From Effrenium voratum (taxonomy: Eukaryota > Sar > Dinophyceae > Suessiales > Symbiodiniaceae), in the NCBI GenBank assembly GCA_963377175.1, contig CAUJNA010003827.1:613900-677899 (forward strand): 64,000 nt of DNA. The letters run 5' to 3'. Both the position numbers and the translations under genes were made by a program. Positions within the stretch are counted from its first letter, which is position 1; every line of letters begins with the position of its first letter. This document shows positions 50,235 to 62,161 of the stretch, one piece after another. The notes beneath the pieces are model-generated. The model was given only the letters and a program-made list of their open reading frames with translations, made no database searches and had not been told where the DNA came from.

Positions 50235-50394
50235 CATTCGCTTGAACAGCATCAAGAATCTTTACTTGGACCTTCTTGACGAAGCAGTGAAGAAGGAGGG
50301 AGCTGTGATCTCGCACTTCGAGCTGTCGCATTCCGGCAAGACCCTCATCCTTGCAGGCAATCGCTTGTTGAGGCTCTATGCCGCGCCTAGCTGA
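50235..50394 (+). CDS. Host gene exon, WD40-like
   Basis: It follows a TGCAG acceptor and reads RLNSIKNLYLDLLDEAVKKE, then VISHFELSHSGKTLILAGNR, then LLRLYA. The (H..LSHSGK.L..AGN..LRLY) pattern is a typical WD repeat. Read on, the frame stops at 50,394 (AAPS stop), which may be the end of a gene or just past an unseen donor. Confidence 0.78.
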
Positions 50395-50705
50395 AATTGG
50401 CTGGTCAGTAGGGAATGTGGCAATGAACCCTGGGTCCCCTTAAAGGAAACTGCAGGGAGGGGTTATAGGGGTGATTCCCTCCTTCCCTGCTGTTCACTGG
50501 CTCCTGCTCTGCTCCCACACTGGGAGCTACACAACAGTCACTGTTGCTAGAGTCTTCCCCTGTAAAAAAACAAGCAAACAACAACAATGTGGTTCAATCC
50601 ATTGGGGTTGATTAATATACACCTAAAAATGATTCTTCCCAAAAAACACTGGTTTCAACCCATGTGGTCCATCACGGGGTCAGCTAAGTTGCGTCGCGTT
50701 GCTCA

Positions 50706-50855
50706 GGTCTCCTACGATCAAAACATCGAGCTGGACGATCTGGACCCGGCGCAGGACTGCGAGGCCCACATCCTGCACCGGGATACGGGCAGCACCGTGA
50801 CCTCGGTGTGCCCCCTGCACCTTGCGCGGCAAGCGGGCACAGGGCCTCCCATCCA
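50706..50855 (+). CDS. Host gene exon
   Basis: VSYDQNIELDDLDPAQDCEA, then HILHRDTGSTVTSVCPLHLA. It follows a GCTCAG acceptor. The T.VTSV.PL part resembles a WD-repeat strand. Confidence 0.6.
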
Positions 50856-52065
50856 GGATGGACGCTACAATTTGTTTTTGTTTTTTCGTTTGTTGTTTTT
50901 TTTGGGGGGGGAGCTCCAGTGGTCCTTTTGGGTTTCTCACTGGTTGAGTTGCTGGACTTGAGTCACTCTGGGGGAAGCCCATTTCAGTGGCAAACAAAAA
51001 GTTTGGACTTTTTCGGAGTTGTCCTTTAAAGGCCAAAAAGGTACCCTCCAAAGCAGACATCCCCAGATTTGGTCAATGCAATTGCATCAGGCAGGTGAGC
51101 AGTTGTCAACGGCACGGGTTGTTTTTTGTTTGTAATCAGTTCTTGGCAGTGAGGCGGATGACATGAGATTATAGGGAGTGCAGGCCACCAACATACATCA
51201 CATTCACGTGAAACAAGTAGATGCTTCCATTTGCTGAAATGAGTATACCCTCTCCCACTAACATGGCATCTGAGGGAGGGTACCTGGAAGATGAGTTTCC
51301 TTTTGGAGGGACCCCCTGTCAGGTGCCATTTTAGTGGGAGAGAGAGCGTACTTTTTGTTATCCCCTTGGTTTTAAAGGGAATTGATCACTGCTGAAAATA
51401 TGTTATTTTGTTCCCGGGGACGTCAGCAAATGGAGGGTTGCATGACCCAACAAGTCAATGCTGCGCAAAGAGTCCAGCCAGCAAAGCAATGTTAGGCTGC
51501 GATCGTTTGTTTCGATGTCGCTGCTTTTCTACGATGGCATGCACACAACGTTGCTTCTACCGCATTGATTGTTACAGCGTAATTCCCTGAGCAGCTGCGG
51601 CTTGTACGACAAGTCGCTACACATGGGTATGTATTTGTCGAGGGCAATTAAGCTTTGTGTTGTGCCGTTGACGGGAAACCAAAAGGAAGGCCACCCAACA
51701 ACAACACCCCCCCCCCCCAAGTGGATTCCAGCCCATGCGAGACGGACACCTCCCGTCAAAAACTCCGCCGGCTTTGTCAGGGCTCCTTAAAAGATACATT
51801 TTGCAACCATTTGACACATTGCTTTTTCAACACCAAAAAAGAAGGTTGAAACCACCATGTGCAAGGCAAGAAACCACCATTTACAAGGAAGGAACCATTG
51901 ACAAGGCAGGACACCACCATTTACAAGGCAATGATCAGGTGTATGTAATTTACTTTTAAAAACGCAACTTTTTGGGGGTAACATGGGCTATAAGTCTGTA
52001 AAAGATGAGAACTTCCCCAATCCTTGGGATTTTTAAGGGGTGAGGTAAGGACCCCTGGAGCCGAG
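50856..52065 (+). other. 1.2-kb intron with foldback and family A and C repeats
   Basis: It holds a foldback at 51,251-51,343, a family A copy at 51,358-51,438 and a family C copy at 51,782-51,945. No coding signal. Confidence 0.6.
51251..51343. repeat. Foldback element related to 10,001-10,103
   Basis: TCTCCCACTAACATGGCA at the left pairs with TGCCATTTTAGTGGGAGA at the right with one mismatch. It shares the CTCCCACTAA ends and CCTGTCAGG with the element at 10,001. Confidence 0.8.
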
Positions 52066-52165
52066 GCCCATGGAGCCGGGCTCTCGGGAAGGCTTCCTGG
52101 ACTGGATCTGGCTGGGCCTCAGCAGCGGGGAGATGTTCGGCATCCTCCTGGAGGAAAGCGCGGAG
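52066..52165 (+). CDS. Host gene exon
   Basis: REGFLDWIWLGLSSGEMFGI then LLEESAEQLFG. It is GC-rich and ends at a GTGAAG donor. The family is unknown. Confidence 0.55.
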
Positions 52166-53459
52166 CAGCTTTTCGGGGTGAAGACAAATTTATATGAATA
52201 TTTGGTGATTCGTTTTTTTGTTTTTTTAAATAAACTTTTATGTGAAGACCTCACAGCTTCCATTTGGTGAAATGATTTGAATATTTTGTGTATCTTCCCC
52301 TGTCGGTTTTAAAGGGAATCGGTTTCACTACTGGCATTGTTTTTACTTTTTCCAGGGGACTTAAGCAAATGGAGGACAAGACCGAATTCAACATAAATGG
52401 TGGCTTATGTGGGGAATAGCCCCCCAACTTATTTCAGGTTGGTGAAATACGATAATTCACCCAGAATCCACAGGTGTCTGGATGCTAAATTTAGTCCCTT
52501 TCTGTTGCAACGTGTAGAAATCCTAGCACCTAGCATGTTGAGGAATCTGCCTCTTGGCGGTTCGGAGCCAGCGAAGCGTCTGGTTCAACTTTGTGTGTTT
52601 TTTCAAAGTTGGTTTAGTGGTTAGGTTTCCAACTGTGACCCGCCAAAAGTTGAACTTTGAGCAGGGATCTGAGGACCGCCCAGACTTGTCCTGATAGTAA
52701 ATCTACTAGGCCGTATTTGTCTTCAACATTGAAAAGACCTAACATTGGGGTGGGGGGATGATGCTGTGCGAAAATTGGGGGGGGACTGGGCTGGCTCGAT
52801 GCCAGGCTTAAGCCGCCAAGAACTGCCCCATATCAGCGTCCAAGGTTTCTCCGAACTCATCTCATATCCTAACCTTCTTCAAGATGTTCTGGGACTTGCC
52901 CCCTTCAAGGTTCTCCACTGAAAAACAAGCGATTTCCTGCAAGGCGATCCAGGCTTCAGTTTGCATCTAATTGTTTGGTGGTTTGGTGGTTAACGCGTTC
53001 CGCGCTGATCTGCGGCGTTTTCTTGCTTTGCGGTCTCGTGCTGATCCGCTCCCGCACCAAGGAAGGGGAACCTGAAGACTGGGACTGGCTTCCCCGAACC
53101 AAAGGATGAGTTTCCTTTTAAGGCCCTCAAAGGGGTACCCGTTTCCTCCTCGCAGTGCCCAAGACAGGGACTGGCCTCCAAACCAGAAAACAAATCGAGA
53201 CGATAGGAGTCCTTTTGGAAAAATAGATGGGTTTCCCTGGTAAATGGAACAAAACATTTTTTAAACCAGTGCCTTCTATTTTTCTTTAACCACACTAACC
53301 TAGAAAAAGACACCACAAGGGGGGAAAACACAACAACATCTAAACCAGTGCCTTCTTTGTTTGAACCACACCAACCTTAAAAAAGGACACCACAAAAAGG
53401 AAACAACATAAGATTAAAAAAAAGCAACAAAGAAAAACGGACATCGACGATCGATCAGG
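52166..53459 (+). other. 1.3-kb intron with repeat families A, B and F
   Basis: Family A at 52,297-52,378, family F-like sequence at about 52,600-52,680 and family B-like at 53,222-53,285. Nothing coding is recognised. Confidence 0.55.
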
Positions 53460-53539
53460 AGGCGCACGGCTCCATCTCCGTGGCGGCCTCCTCCGGACGC
53501 TTCCGCAGCAACAAGCATAGCCCCAACGTGCCCATCCAG
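53460..53539 (+). CDS. Host gene short exon
   Basis: AHGSISVAASSGRFRSNKHS then PNVPIQ. It lies between an AGG acceptor and an AGG donor site. The call rests on GC-rich codon use and strand. Confidence 0.5.
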
Positions 53540-53761
53540 GCGAGTGGACGTGGCCTGGGGACCTGGGCTAGGTCCAAGTGGTGCAAAGGCCCCTTTTTCG
53601 GTTGGGAGATTCGGTTCCCGTAAAATAGACAGGAAAAGGGTACCAACTTATTCTAACCTCTCTACTGGACCTAGTTGTGGACTGGGAACTATTTTTTTCC
53701 GTGGAAAATGCACCACTCAAAATGGTTTTCGGGTGTTTTTTGGTTGCCTTTGCTCTTTGCC

Positions 53762-53845
53762 AGCCTGGGGACGCTCAAAACGCAGGCCCGTTTGGAGAGG
53801 GAAGGATACATGGTGACCGATCTGGCCAGGGTGGAAAGCTCAAAA
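53762..53845 (+). CDS. Host gene short exon
   Basis: GTLKTQARLEREGYMVTDLA then RVES. It follows a TTTGCCAG acceptor. The family is unknown. Confidence 0.5.
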
Positions 53846-54589
53846 GGTGGTGGGCAATTTGAGGCCGAAGGGAATATTGATCAACCCATTTTGCAGCAGG
53901 CAACCTTGCCAAACAATTAATTTACAATATTTGTTTTCTCCAAGAAATATTTGCGAACGCTCCAAACGTAGTCTCCTGCTGTTTTCGTCGAGCTCTTTGC
54001 TGTTCGGCTATAGGCCTGTTGAACGTCAACGCCGCACAAGAGGAGGGTTCAGCAGTTCAGTTGGGGAGTTGCATTTGTCTGGAGACCCCAACCGTGTTCT
54101 AACAAGCGGGTTTCAGGCTGCACGAAAGGAATCTGAAGGACGCTCGCGTGTCTGGGATTATTATGTTGACCGTTTCTGGGTTGCTTCTCTTTAAGCTTCA
54201 AAAGAACAGGGTAGCACTGAGTTTAAAGGGCAGTCCACCATGTTGAGAACGCTCTAGATTTCTTTTCTTTGAGTCATCGTCTGTTTGGCGAATCCAAGGT
54301 GGCTTTCCGGCAGGGTGACGTTTTCAGGGAAACACTGTGGATGGGCGGAATTTGTTTCGCACCACCTTTCAGAACCCCTGGTTTCCGATTCGATTCCCCA
54401 ACGTAAACACCAACAAACCTCTATCTGGTTTGACCCGTTTGGTTTCGTTTCGTGGTGGTCGACGGGATTTGTGGAGTCGCAGGATGGGGGTGCCCGTTTC
54501 GGGTTTGCGGGCCACATGGGATATGTCCAAAAACGGTACCCCCGGTACCCCCCAAAGTGGTGATTTTCCAGGTGAAAAAGGTGCCCACA

Positions 54590-54706
54590 TGCAAACTCTC
54601 CGCTCCGAGATAGGGCTGGCAAAGGCTTCCCGACACCACCTCTCTGGGGCCACTGCCTGTGAGGCCATCGTGGCCATTCGAGAGCCTCCAGCGTCCCAGC
54701 CGCGTA
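54590..54706 (+). CDS. Host gene exon
   Basis: MQTLRSEIGLAKASRHHLSG then ATACEAIVAIREPPASQ. GC-rich, ends approximate, family unknown. Confidence 0.45.
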
Positions 54707-54764
54707 GCCTCCACCACGGAGCCTCGGAGCGTTTTTTTTTAGGCAAAGGGTTCCCTTTCCTCGG

Positions 54765-54870
54765 TGGCTCCCAGCCATCCGGTTCCTTAGCGTTTGAGCT
54801 TTTTAGTTGGCTTAGTGGTGGTTTCCGAATTTAACCCACTAAAAGTGACTTTTCGCGGATCTGAAAACGG
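54765..54870 (+). repeat. Dispersed intron repeat, family F
   Basis: GGCTCCCAGCCATCCGGTTC then TTTTAGTTGGCTTAGTGGTG. Copies lie at about 59,887-60,000 and partly at 5,805-5,835 and 52,600-52,680. Confidence 0.7.
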
Positions 54871-55252
54871 GCAGCCCAGTTTCCAGGTGGATTCCAGGGA
54901 ACCACGTGGAGAATGGGTGACCTAGGGAACCTGGGATCCACTGGGCCTGGTTCTCGGAAAATGGTTCGATTGGTGGCGGTAGGGGGTAGGGGTTGGTTCA
55001 AACCCCCCCATTTTCCCAGGCCCAGTGGCTCCCAGAATCCCTACCCGCCATTTTCCTTTTGGTCTTTTAAACAGTGGCAACCCCAAGCCCTTTACCTTCA
55101 TCATGTTTTTTTTTTTCTGGATCCGCGAGGGGATTCCTGATGAGAGCCCTTTCCCTTCATCCAGGTTTTTGTTTTCTTCTTCTTTTTCTCCGGAAATCCA
55201 CCCTCTCGGTGGATTTTTGATGGCCCAAAACTTCCCCTGGACCGAGGCCTCA

Positions 55253-55385
55253 CCATGCGGAGGCCCGCGGTGAACCCCAACATGGTCCTCTCCATCGGCG
55301 CGGACGGCCGGCTGCTGCGCAGCGAGCGCAGCTCCCACCAGTGGGAGCCCGCGGCGGTGCAGCTCGGGCAGAAAAACAAGAAGTC
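55253..55385 (+). CDS. Host gene exon, WD40-like
   Basis: RRPAVNPNMVLSIGADGRLL then RSERSSHQWEPAAVQLG. The HP.NPN.VLS.G.DG.L pattern fits a WD repeat. Confidence 0.65.
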
Positions 55386-57351
55386 CGTTGGGTGAAATTA
55401 AGATTTTCATGTTTCCCCTGTTGGTTTTAAAGAGAATCTATCATCACTGGATTCCTTCTTTGTTAGAAAAATAAAAAATAAATAAATAATAATTCCCCTG
55501 TTGGTTTTAAAGGGAATCTATCTTTACTGGAGTTTTTTTCTTAGATAAATAATTCCCCTGTTGGTTTCAAAGGGGATCGATTTCGCTACTAAAAAAGCAT
55601 AGGTGTCCTTCTTGGGTGGCTTGCTTAAAAAAATAGAGGCGATTCCTGGTTTAGATGGGGTTTATAAACCATTTACCAGGGACACCCATCTATTTGTTCC
55701 AAAAGGCCACCTATGGGGAAAAAAACAAAAAAACGTCCATTGAAAAAATAAAAAACAACAAACAAAAAAACACGTCCTATCAAGTTAACCCATTGAAAAG
55801 CAAAAACAACGTCCATGGGGTTAACTTCGGGACGGGGTCACTGGGTTTGACCATGTCAAGATCACTCCTGCAGGAACTGCTGGTTTTTCAAAGTTGCGTC
55901 CATGAACCAATGCTTCCGGTTGGTGAAGAATATATATATATATTAGTTATTTATTGTTTTATTTATGTATGTATTTATTTATTTATTTTTGTTTATTTCC
56001 CCTTGTTGGTTTTAAAGGGGATCGATCACTATGCTGGAACCATTTTCCAGGGGACTTAAGCAAATGGAGGAAACGGAGAAGTGAACAAAATGAAAAGGGC
56101 GGGGTTTCAGGATTGTACGACAGGGCTTCCGAGCCATTTCCCTTTTGGAAAGCTCCAACCGTGGCAGGTTCAATCGAAGTCACCGGTAAATTGCGACCTT
56201 GGAAGGGGGAACCCATTGACCCCAACGCTGGTAACCTACCACCCCCAATATGACTGCTGAAGGGGACACGTTTTGTGTTGGACATGGTTGAAAAAGCAGT
56301 TGGGTGGTGGCTTGGATTTGAAGTAGTCCCTGGTTCTTGCAACCAATGAGGATGGGGTGTGGCTCCATCAACTAGAGGTGATCGAATTCGGCCCATGGGG
56401 TGCTGTCGCCCCTCCACGCTCAGAGAATGTGGTTGATGAGCGGCGGTGGCGCTCTAGTTGTGTCCATTGTGTTTTTGTTTGCCCTCTCTCTCTCTCTCTT
56501 TGTCTCTCAGTTGCTCTTTCTTTGTGAGCAGTTTTCCGCACAGCCTTCAGGGTCTTCCTGCACAGCCAAGATGTGTGCATATACTGGTGCATTGATAAAC
56601 TGATATCTACATGTTGCGGTATTTTTCGATATGCGTGTATATGATACCATTGCATGCGTATAAACGCTGGCTTTTCATGGACTCGTGGGCGGAAAAAAAG
56701 GTGGGGGGGCACCGTTTGCCTGCTGACGGTGGGAGCATCTCAGGTGGAATGTGGCCCTGTCTGCGGAGTCGCTGCGCTCTGGCTTCGCAGCCCGGTCTTC
56801 AGCATTGGTTCCTCCAGTTCTTCTGCTGGCAGAAGGTCAGTCTCTGGTGGCCATTGACCAGAGGCAGCCCTCCTCGATCTTCCGCTGCTCTTTGGTCTAG
56901 TTTGGCTGAGGCTCGGTGGATTTTTCACAGGGAGCCTTTGCGGGAGGCAGCAAGTCAATTCCCCAGAGGTGCGAATCAAAATTGAATCAAAAGCAAGAGA
57001 GGAGTTCAGTTTGAGTAGACACGTGTGGCCGTCTGCCGGAGTCTCACGTCGGGCTGCATGCCCTTGACTCAAGATACTCAAGCACGCTGGAACCACTCGG
57101 CAAAGGGTAGTTGATTAATTCGAGAGTGCGAAATTCATGCCATGTGATCCTAATTCAATGCCTTGAATCTCGGAGCTGGCCGTCAAAAAATGCGAGCAGT
57201 CAGAGAAAAGCTCACTGACTGATCATGGCCATTTTGGGATGACAAGGGCTTGCTCATTTGTTCTGTAAGTTCTCCATCCAAAAGCGTCTGAACGAGTTGT
57301 GCCTTTTCCTTTCAAACCACACTCGTGGCCATCCATGTTATGCCACGTGCA
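55386..57351 (+). other. 2-kb intron with clustered repeats
   Basis: Three partial family A copies (55,410-55,590), a family B foldback (55,627-55,697), a TATT-rich stretch (55,930-55,990) and a full family A copy (55,993-56,075). A GC-rich segment at about 56,745-56,850 may be a further exon (frame with WNVALSAESLRSGF), but this is not secure. Confidence 0.5.
55993..56075 (+). repeat. Dispersed intron repeat, family A (representative)
   Basis: TTGTTGGTTTTAAAGGGGAT ... CATTTTCCAGGGGACTTAAG then CAAATGGAGG. Other copies lie at about 1,455-1,535, 4,928-5,015, 10,635-10,690, 51,358-51,438, 52,297-52,378, 55,410-55,590 (three) and 62,348-62,432. It is the most frequent intron repeat of the window. 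Confidence 0.85.
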
Positions 57352-57485
57352 GGCCGCAGGATCACGGGAAAAGCTGCTCTCCTTGGATCTTCGCAAGAGC
57401 ACCGTTGCAGATGAGAGCCTTGTGGACGCTTGGAAATCGAACGGAACTCGATCGGCCCCCCCAAAGTTGCAGAAACACGAGGGCA
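57352..57485 (+). CDS. Host gene exon, WD40-like
   Basis: AAGSREKLLSLDLRKSTVAD then ESLVDAWKSNGTRSAPP. It follows a GTGCAG acceptor. The LLSLDLR pattern suits a propeller strand. Confidence 0.6.
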
Positions 57486-58395
57486 TAATTTTGCGATGGG
57501 GCAACATGAACGGCTGAATGTATACGTGCATGTATGAACCGCTGGTACGAACCCCTAGTTTATGAGTCAATTATCCGCTACTTATGGCTTAATTATTATT
57601 TTTTGGGAAATCAGCCTCCAACATGGCCTACTCATTTAGCCCAAACATTCTGAGGGCACACCAAATGAGAACCGTGGTGTCCTCAACTGGGTTTGATCTT
57701 CGAGATCCGCAAACCTCTCGTCCTTAGTCAAAGAAGTTGCATTGGGAGCAGCCAACCACCTGTTGTTATTTGTTGATAGCGGTGGGATATCCCCGAACTT
57801 CCATTTGGTGGAGAATATGTTTAAGTCTCCCTTGATTTTAACTGAACCTATGACTACTGGACATATTATATATTGTTTTGCCAGTGGGCTTTGCAGCAAA
57901 TGGAAGCCAAGTGGCTCAAGCCCTTGGCCCCTGATCCTTGTGGAACCATAGGCTGGGACTAGCTGCTGGTTAACTAGTTGCAGACATCTGCCTCACTCTC
58001 TCTGAGTCCCTGGACTTCTGGACTTTTCCCACTCTTCTGGGGGGTGCCCATGGCGTGCACAAACAGCTTTTCTTTTTATGTATTGGGCACATCTCGGTCA
58101 GAACTCATGAAGTGAGCTGCGGTCAGAACTCCGTAAACTGCCTACGCAACACTGAAACACAACTCAAGCCTATGGCGCGAAAAGGATTGCTCGCGCAGCC
58201 CGATCGCATCCTGCGTGCCCACTAGCCTCAGGACTAGACAACGATGTGCTATTTGTGTGTGCGCGTTCTTTCCTCATAGGACCCCCAGAAAATGGCGGAT
58301 TTCCCTTGGGTTTCCCAAACCAAAAGAGGGTTCGCCTTAACAAAGAGTCACCCATTTTGGGTTTGTGTTCACATGTGGCCACAGCCAACCCGAAG
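57486..58395 (+). other. Intron or intergenic region, nothing recognised
   Basis: No family-level match, no clear repeat copy. Confidence 0.4.
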
Positions 58396-58500
58396 GGTAC
58401 GTTGGATCGCTTTCGGTCGAGCTTTGTTCCTAAGTGCCAAGTAGCTCTTGACAAAGCAGCCAGAGACTTGCAATATTGGCAAGTGGCACTGGAATTGTAT
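58396..58500 (+). CDS. Helical exon, possibly of a second gene
   Basis: FVPKCQVALDKAARDLQYWQ then VALELYQ. The helical, A..LELY pattern recalls TPR-like repeats. It may still belong to the myosin-WD40 gene or to a following one. Confidence 0.5.
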
Positions 58501-58567
58501 CAACGTGCAGTGCCAATGCACGCCTAACTGCGAGATACCGCAATCCCTTGTTGCTTCAAGCTTACAG

Positions 58568-58655
58568 GTATGTGTGTCAACATCGGTGGATGGACGAACT
58601 CCTGCACCACTTCGAAGCCATAGGAGAAGCCATGGTTGAAGCCATTCTTGGTTGG
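58568..58655 (+). CDS. Helical exon
   Basis: YVCQHRWMDELLHHFEAIGE then AMVEAILG. It follows an ACAG acceptor. It is helical like the previous exon, family unknown. Confidence 0.5.
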
Positions 58656-59287
58656 TATTTTGCAGGGAATCTTCAGAAACCTGGGTTTCTGAACGGTGGT
58701 GCAAAATGGACTTCGTCCACAGGGGGCCTAATGTTTTGGAAGTCGTTGTCCCTTCGGCTTCCCCTGAAACCAAGCTGAAACGGGGCACCCGTGGCCAAGC
58801 CTGAGGCTGATCTCCGAGACCCCGCCATCATCGAGACGATCCTTTTTCAAAAGCCGCCCGGTCAGTGGGAGTAGGCAATGACAATCAGAGGTTCCACCGG
58901 TTTGGATTCGGTTCTTTGCCCATTTGCCAGGGGACCCCCATCAAAGGTCACCTATGGTGACAATCCTTTGGAAGACAACAGTTGCCAAGCCGTCACCAGT
59001 TTCCTTACACGGACATGCTGCTTTGAGCACCTTTTTGCTTGGCGTTGCTGTTTGTCTGACCAAGGTACGATGTTAGAACCATGATCGTTGCAGTAAAGCC
59101 TCCGCTGGTGGGAGCCTCCTACCAGGGCTTTATGGAGGCTGGGCTGGATCCGGGGTGAAAAAAAGCCGATTGCCTTGAGAGGACCACGGCCTTTGCATGG
59201 TGTTTGCATGGCCTGTGCACGGCCAGGTGAACTTGGCCGGTCTTTGTGATTTGGTGAACCTGGCCGAGCTACACAAAGTTGGCAGCC

Positions 59288-59357
59288 TTGTATATGCGCC
59301 ACGGCCGAGAAGCGTCTGAAGTCTGAAAGCGATGCCGCGCCAGCCACGCCAGCCGCT
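59288..59357 (+). CDS. Short low-complexity exon
   Basis: AEKRLKSESDAAPATPAAK ends at a GTGTCA donor and would join the exon at 59,609. Confidence 0.45.
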
Positions 59358-59608
59358 AAGGTGTCATCTTTTGCGGCGTGTAATCATTGGCTTCCACACA
59401 AGAACACGGCTGGTGGCTCAGCCACACGTGCACTCAAGCGCATAAGAGTATCAGCCTCAGAAGTGCGATGTGTGCACATTCCGACAGCCAACTCGCAACA
59501 TGGGCACCCGCCAGGAATTGGACCCCAGGTTTTAGTTTCCATGTTTCCATTTACCAGGGCAAGCCATTTTGGGGGTTTCCCTATTTTGGACAACCGCAGC
59601 CATATGCC

Positions 59609-59728
59609 ACCGATGCCTCAGGCTGAAAGCGAGAAGGACGCCAGCCCTCCGCTGACCTCACTCCGTTCCCCTTATGACCTGTCCAAGGCCATGACAGAGC
59701 AGCGCCTTGGCACAGAAAGGGATGCGAG
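59609..59728 (+). CDS. Low-complexity exon
   Basis: AESEKDASPPLTSLRSPYDL then SKAMTEQRLGTERDAR lies between a CCTCAG acceptor and an AGGTGC donor. The polar, charged sequence looks like a disordered linker. Confidence 0.5.
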
Positions 59729-62159
59729 GTGCACCGCAACTCCTGGCCAATGCGTCACGTTTCCTTGACTGCTATTGGGTTGGATCTTTAGCCTTTAACT
59801 TGTTGGGGCATCAAGGGGGTTTTCTATTAAACCCACAAAAAGTTTTAAAACAAATGCAGAGGGGTCAACAGCAACCAAGTTTCCTGGTGGCTCCCAGCCA
59901 TCCGGTTCAACTTAGCTTTTGAGCCTTTTAGTTGGTTTAGTGGTGGTTTCCAATTAACCCACTAAATGTTAAGCTTTTAGCAGGGGATCTGAGGGCAGCC
60001 CAGGTGTGTACACGTTGTTTTCCGCGTGGCTGTTGCATCAGCAGTCGAGTTTGAAAATAAGCTTGCCTATGCCAGCGGCAGTAGCAGCAAACAGTCAATT
60101 TATCAACCTGCACACCAACAGCGGCCGGCGACAGCAGACTGGCTTATCATCAGGCCGTCGAACACAAGCATTCGCACGGCATTGCTGAGGTTTATTTTGC
60201 AGAAGCACTCGAAGACTGGCATGCGCACGGTGAGTGTGCGGATCGGCGGTGTGGGGGCCTCACGGGTGTTGAGGCACAGCCGTAGACAGTGCTACATCGT
60301 CATTGCAAGTTATCAGGAACCACTTGATACTTGCTTTGCCGGTTCGCTGTGGTTCATTGGTGCTTGTCCTCCAAGACTCAGACTTACCCACTCGCCGACG
60401 TTTTGTTGGTGAACCTTCCGGCATTTGCCAACGTTTGTAAATTGACCCATTCCGCAGAGAAATTGCATCGTGGCCTCATATGGGTCTGTGTTTTTTTACC
60501 GTGTCAGTTCTTTAGTCTTCGTGGGAGGTGGGGCTTGGGCGAGCCATACCCCCGAATCATACCCCGATTCATACCCCCGATTCATACCCCGATTCATACC
60601 CCTTAAAAAAAAACACAAAAAAGGATCTTGCATCCAAAAGGAGTTTAAGACCTGCTCACCTTGCAAGCCTGCTTGAAGGCTTTAGCTAAGGGTATGCAAG
60701 TAGGGCCTGTCCTGCGGGCAACGCAATAAACTGTCTGTCCCCAAGCAGCTGGCGTTTAGGGTAAAAGCTACAGGTTAGCTCACAGTTCGTCACGCGCCAG
60801 CTGACAGTTTGTATGGCGACGCACGCGTAATTGCATTTCAAAAGTGCGCAGGCTCGCACGAGCTGCTTGCTGTTTATCCCAAGTGCGCTTTCGCTCCTGC
60901 GTCAAGCGGTGGACTTGCGCGCTCGGCCTTGGTACGTGTACTGCCGTTCCGGCGCGTGGAGGTGACAATGACGTTCGCCGCAGGCAGTGGCTCTTGCGCC
61001 TTCCACCTAGCGCCGCAGCTTTCGCACACCCACTCACGCACAGTGGCAGCTGTCCAGTTCAGGCCACTCACAAGCGCCCCAGGCTGGCTTGTAGCAACTA
61101 AGCGGTCCAAATTCTCACGGCTATCCAGTTGCCAGCTCACGGGAGCTTTGCAGTGTCCAAAGCCACAAAGCAAGAGTTTAGAGGCGCGCGAGCCATACCC
61201 CGAATCATACCCCCGAGCCATACCCCGAACCATACCTGCGATTCATACCCCTTATACCAACCTCCCGGCACGGCCACGTCAAAAAAATCACATACCCATA
61301 TTGTGCTCCGTCGCAGGGCCGTACGCACGATCTGATTAGCAGCATGGGATGAGTCCTTGTGAGCGGCGAGGGACATGTGCACCATATTGAGTCCTAGTAT
61401 TCCTAGTGATGGATGTGTGCAGTACTTGTAGTTGACATGTCGGAGAGGACTGCAGTAGTTCTCCAATGCAAGATTCTTTGTGTGGTGGATGATTATCTGG
61501 GTTTGGCATTGTTGCTACGGTTGCTTTAGGTTCTTTCTTGGCTCTGGGGACTGGAATTTGCTATGTGTCTTGGTTGCGCATGCGAACGTGGCAGTTTGCT
61601 ACCAAGGTCTACGGTGATGATGATGACCAGTACTGGAATCGCCGCCTGCCGTTCAGGCTTTCTTTGGACATCAGTGTCTCGGACGCATAGCCTGCAGCCT
61701 GCAACTAAAGGAAGCATCGAGTTCTGCTCCAGGTCATCAGCGAGCCGATTATCCCATGATCGATGCAAACTACGTAGAGAACATTGCTGAAGGCATGGCT
61801 TGATAGAGCGGCTTGTGTTTTTGCATGTTTTTGTCCAGGTGTGGTGGTTTTGCTCCCTCAAGTATTATATTCTCCGCATTGCTGCCGTGTTTGTTGAACA
61901 GAGGGCTCGGACGTGCCAGGTTTGCTGCGAGTGGCGGAGCGTCTCAGTGAAGATGTCTCCATCGGCGGCCGTGCGAGCCTTGACAGAGCGTATGTGAGTC
62001 ATTTGCCAAGCGGTTGGAGTGCAAGACCTCAAAACCTGTGAGAGTAGCTGATGCGTTTGGCTTGGCTTGAAGGAAACCCAGGCAGCCGCAACTTTGATAA
62101 GGCTGGTGTTCAAGGAAAACTACGTTGGCAAGGGCTTATCTCTTCTTTCTTTTTGCTCA
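59729..62159 (+). other. Intronic or intergenic region with several repeats
   Basis: Family E copy (59,766-59,880), family F copy (59,887-60,000) and two short arrays of a GATTCATACCCC unit (60,546-60,602 and 61,190-61,252). No coding call is secure. Confidence 0.5.
60546..60602 (+). repeat. GATTCATACCCC minisatellite, first array
   Basis: Four to five units of CCGATTCATACCCC with small changes. A second array with units such as CGAACCATACC and CGAATCATACC lies at 61,190-61,252, and both are preceded by GCGAGCCATACCCC. Confidence 0.85.
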
Positions 62160-62161
62160 AG

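Noticed and set aside
55908..55918. AATGCTTCCGG, similar to the Helitron inverted repeat
   Set aside because: Only the core matches, with no CTAG, no partner and no break in the host sequence.
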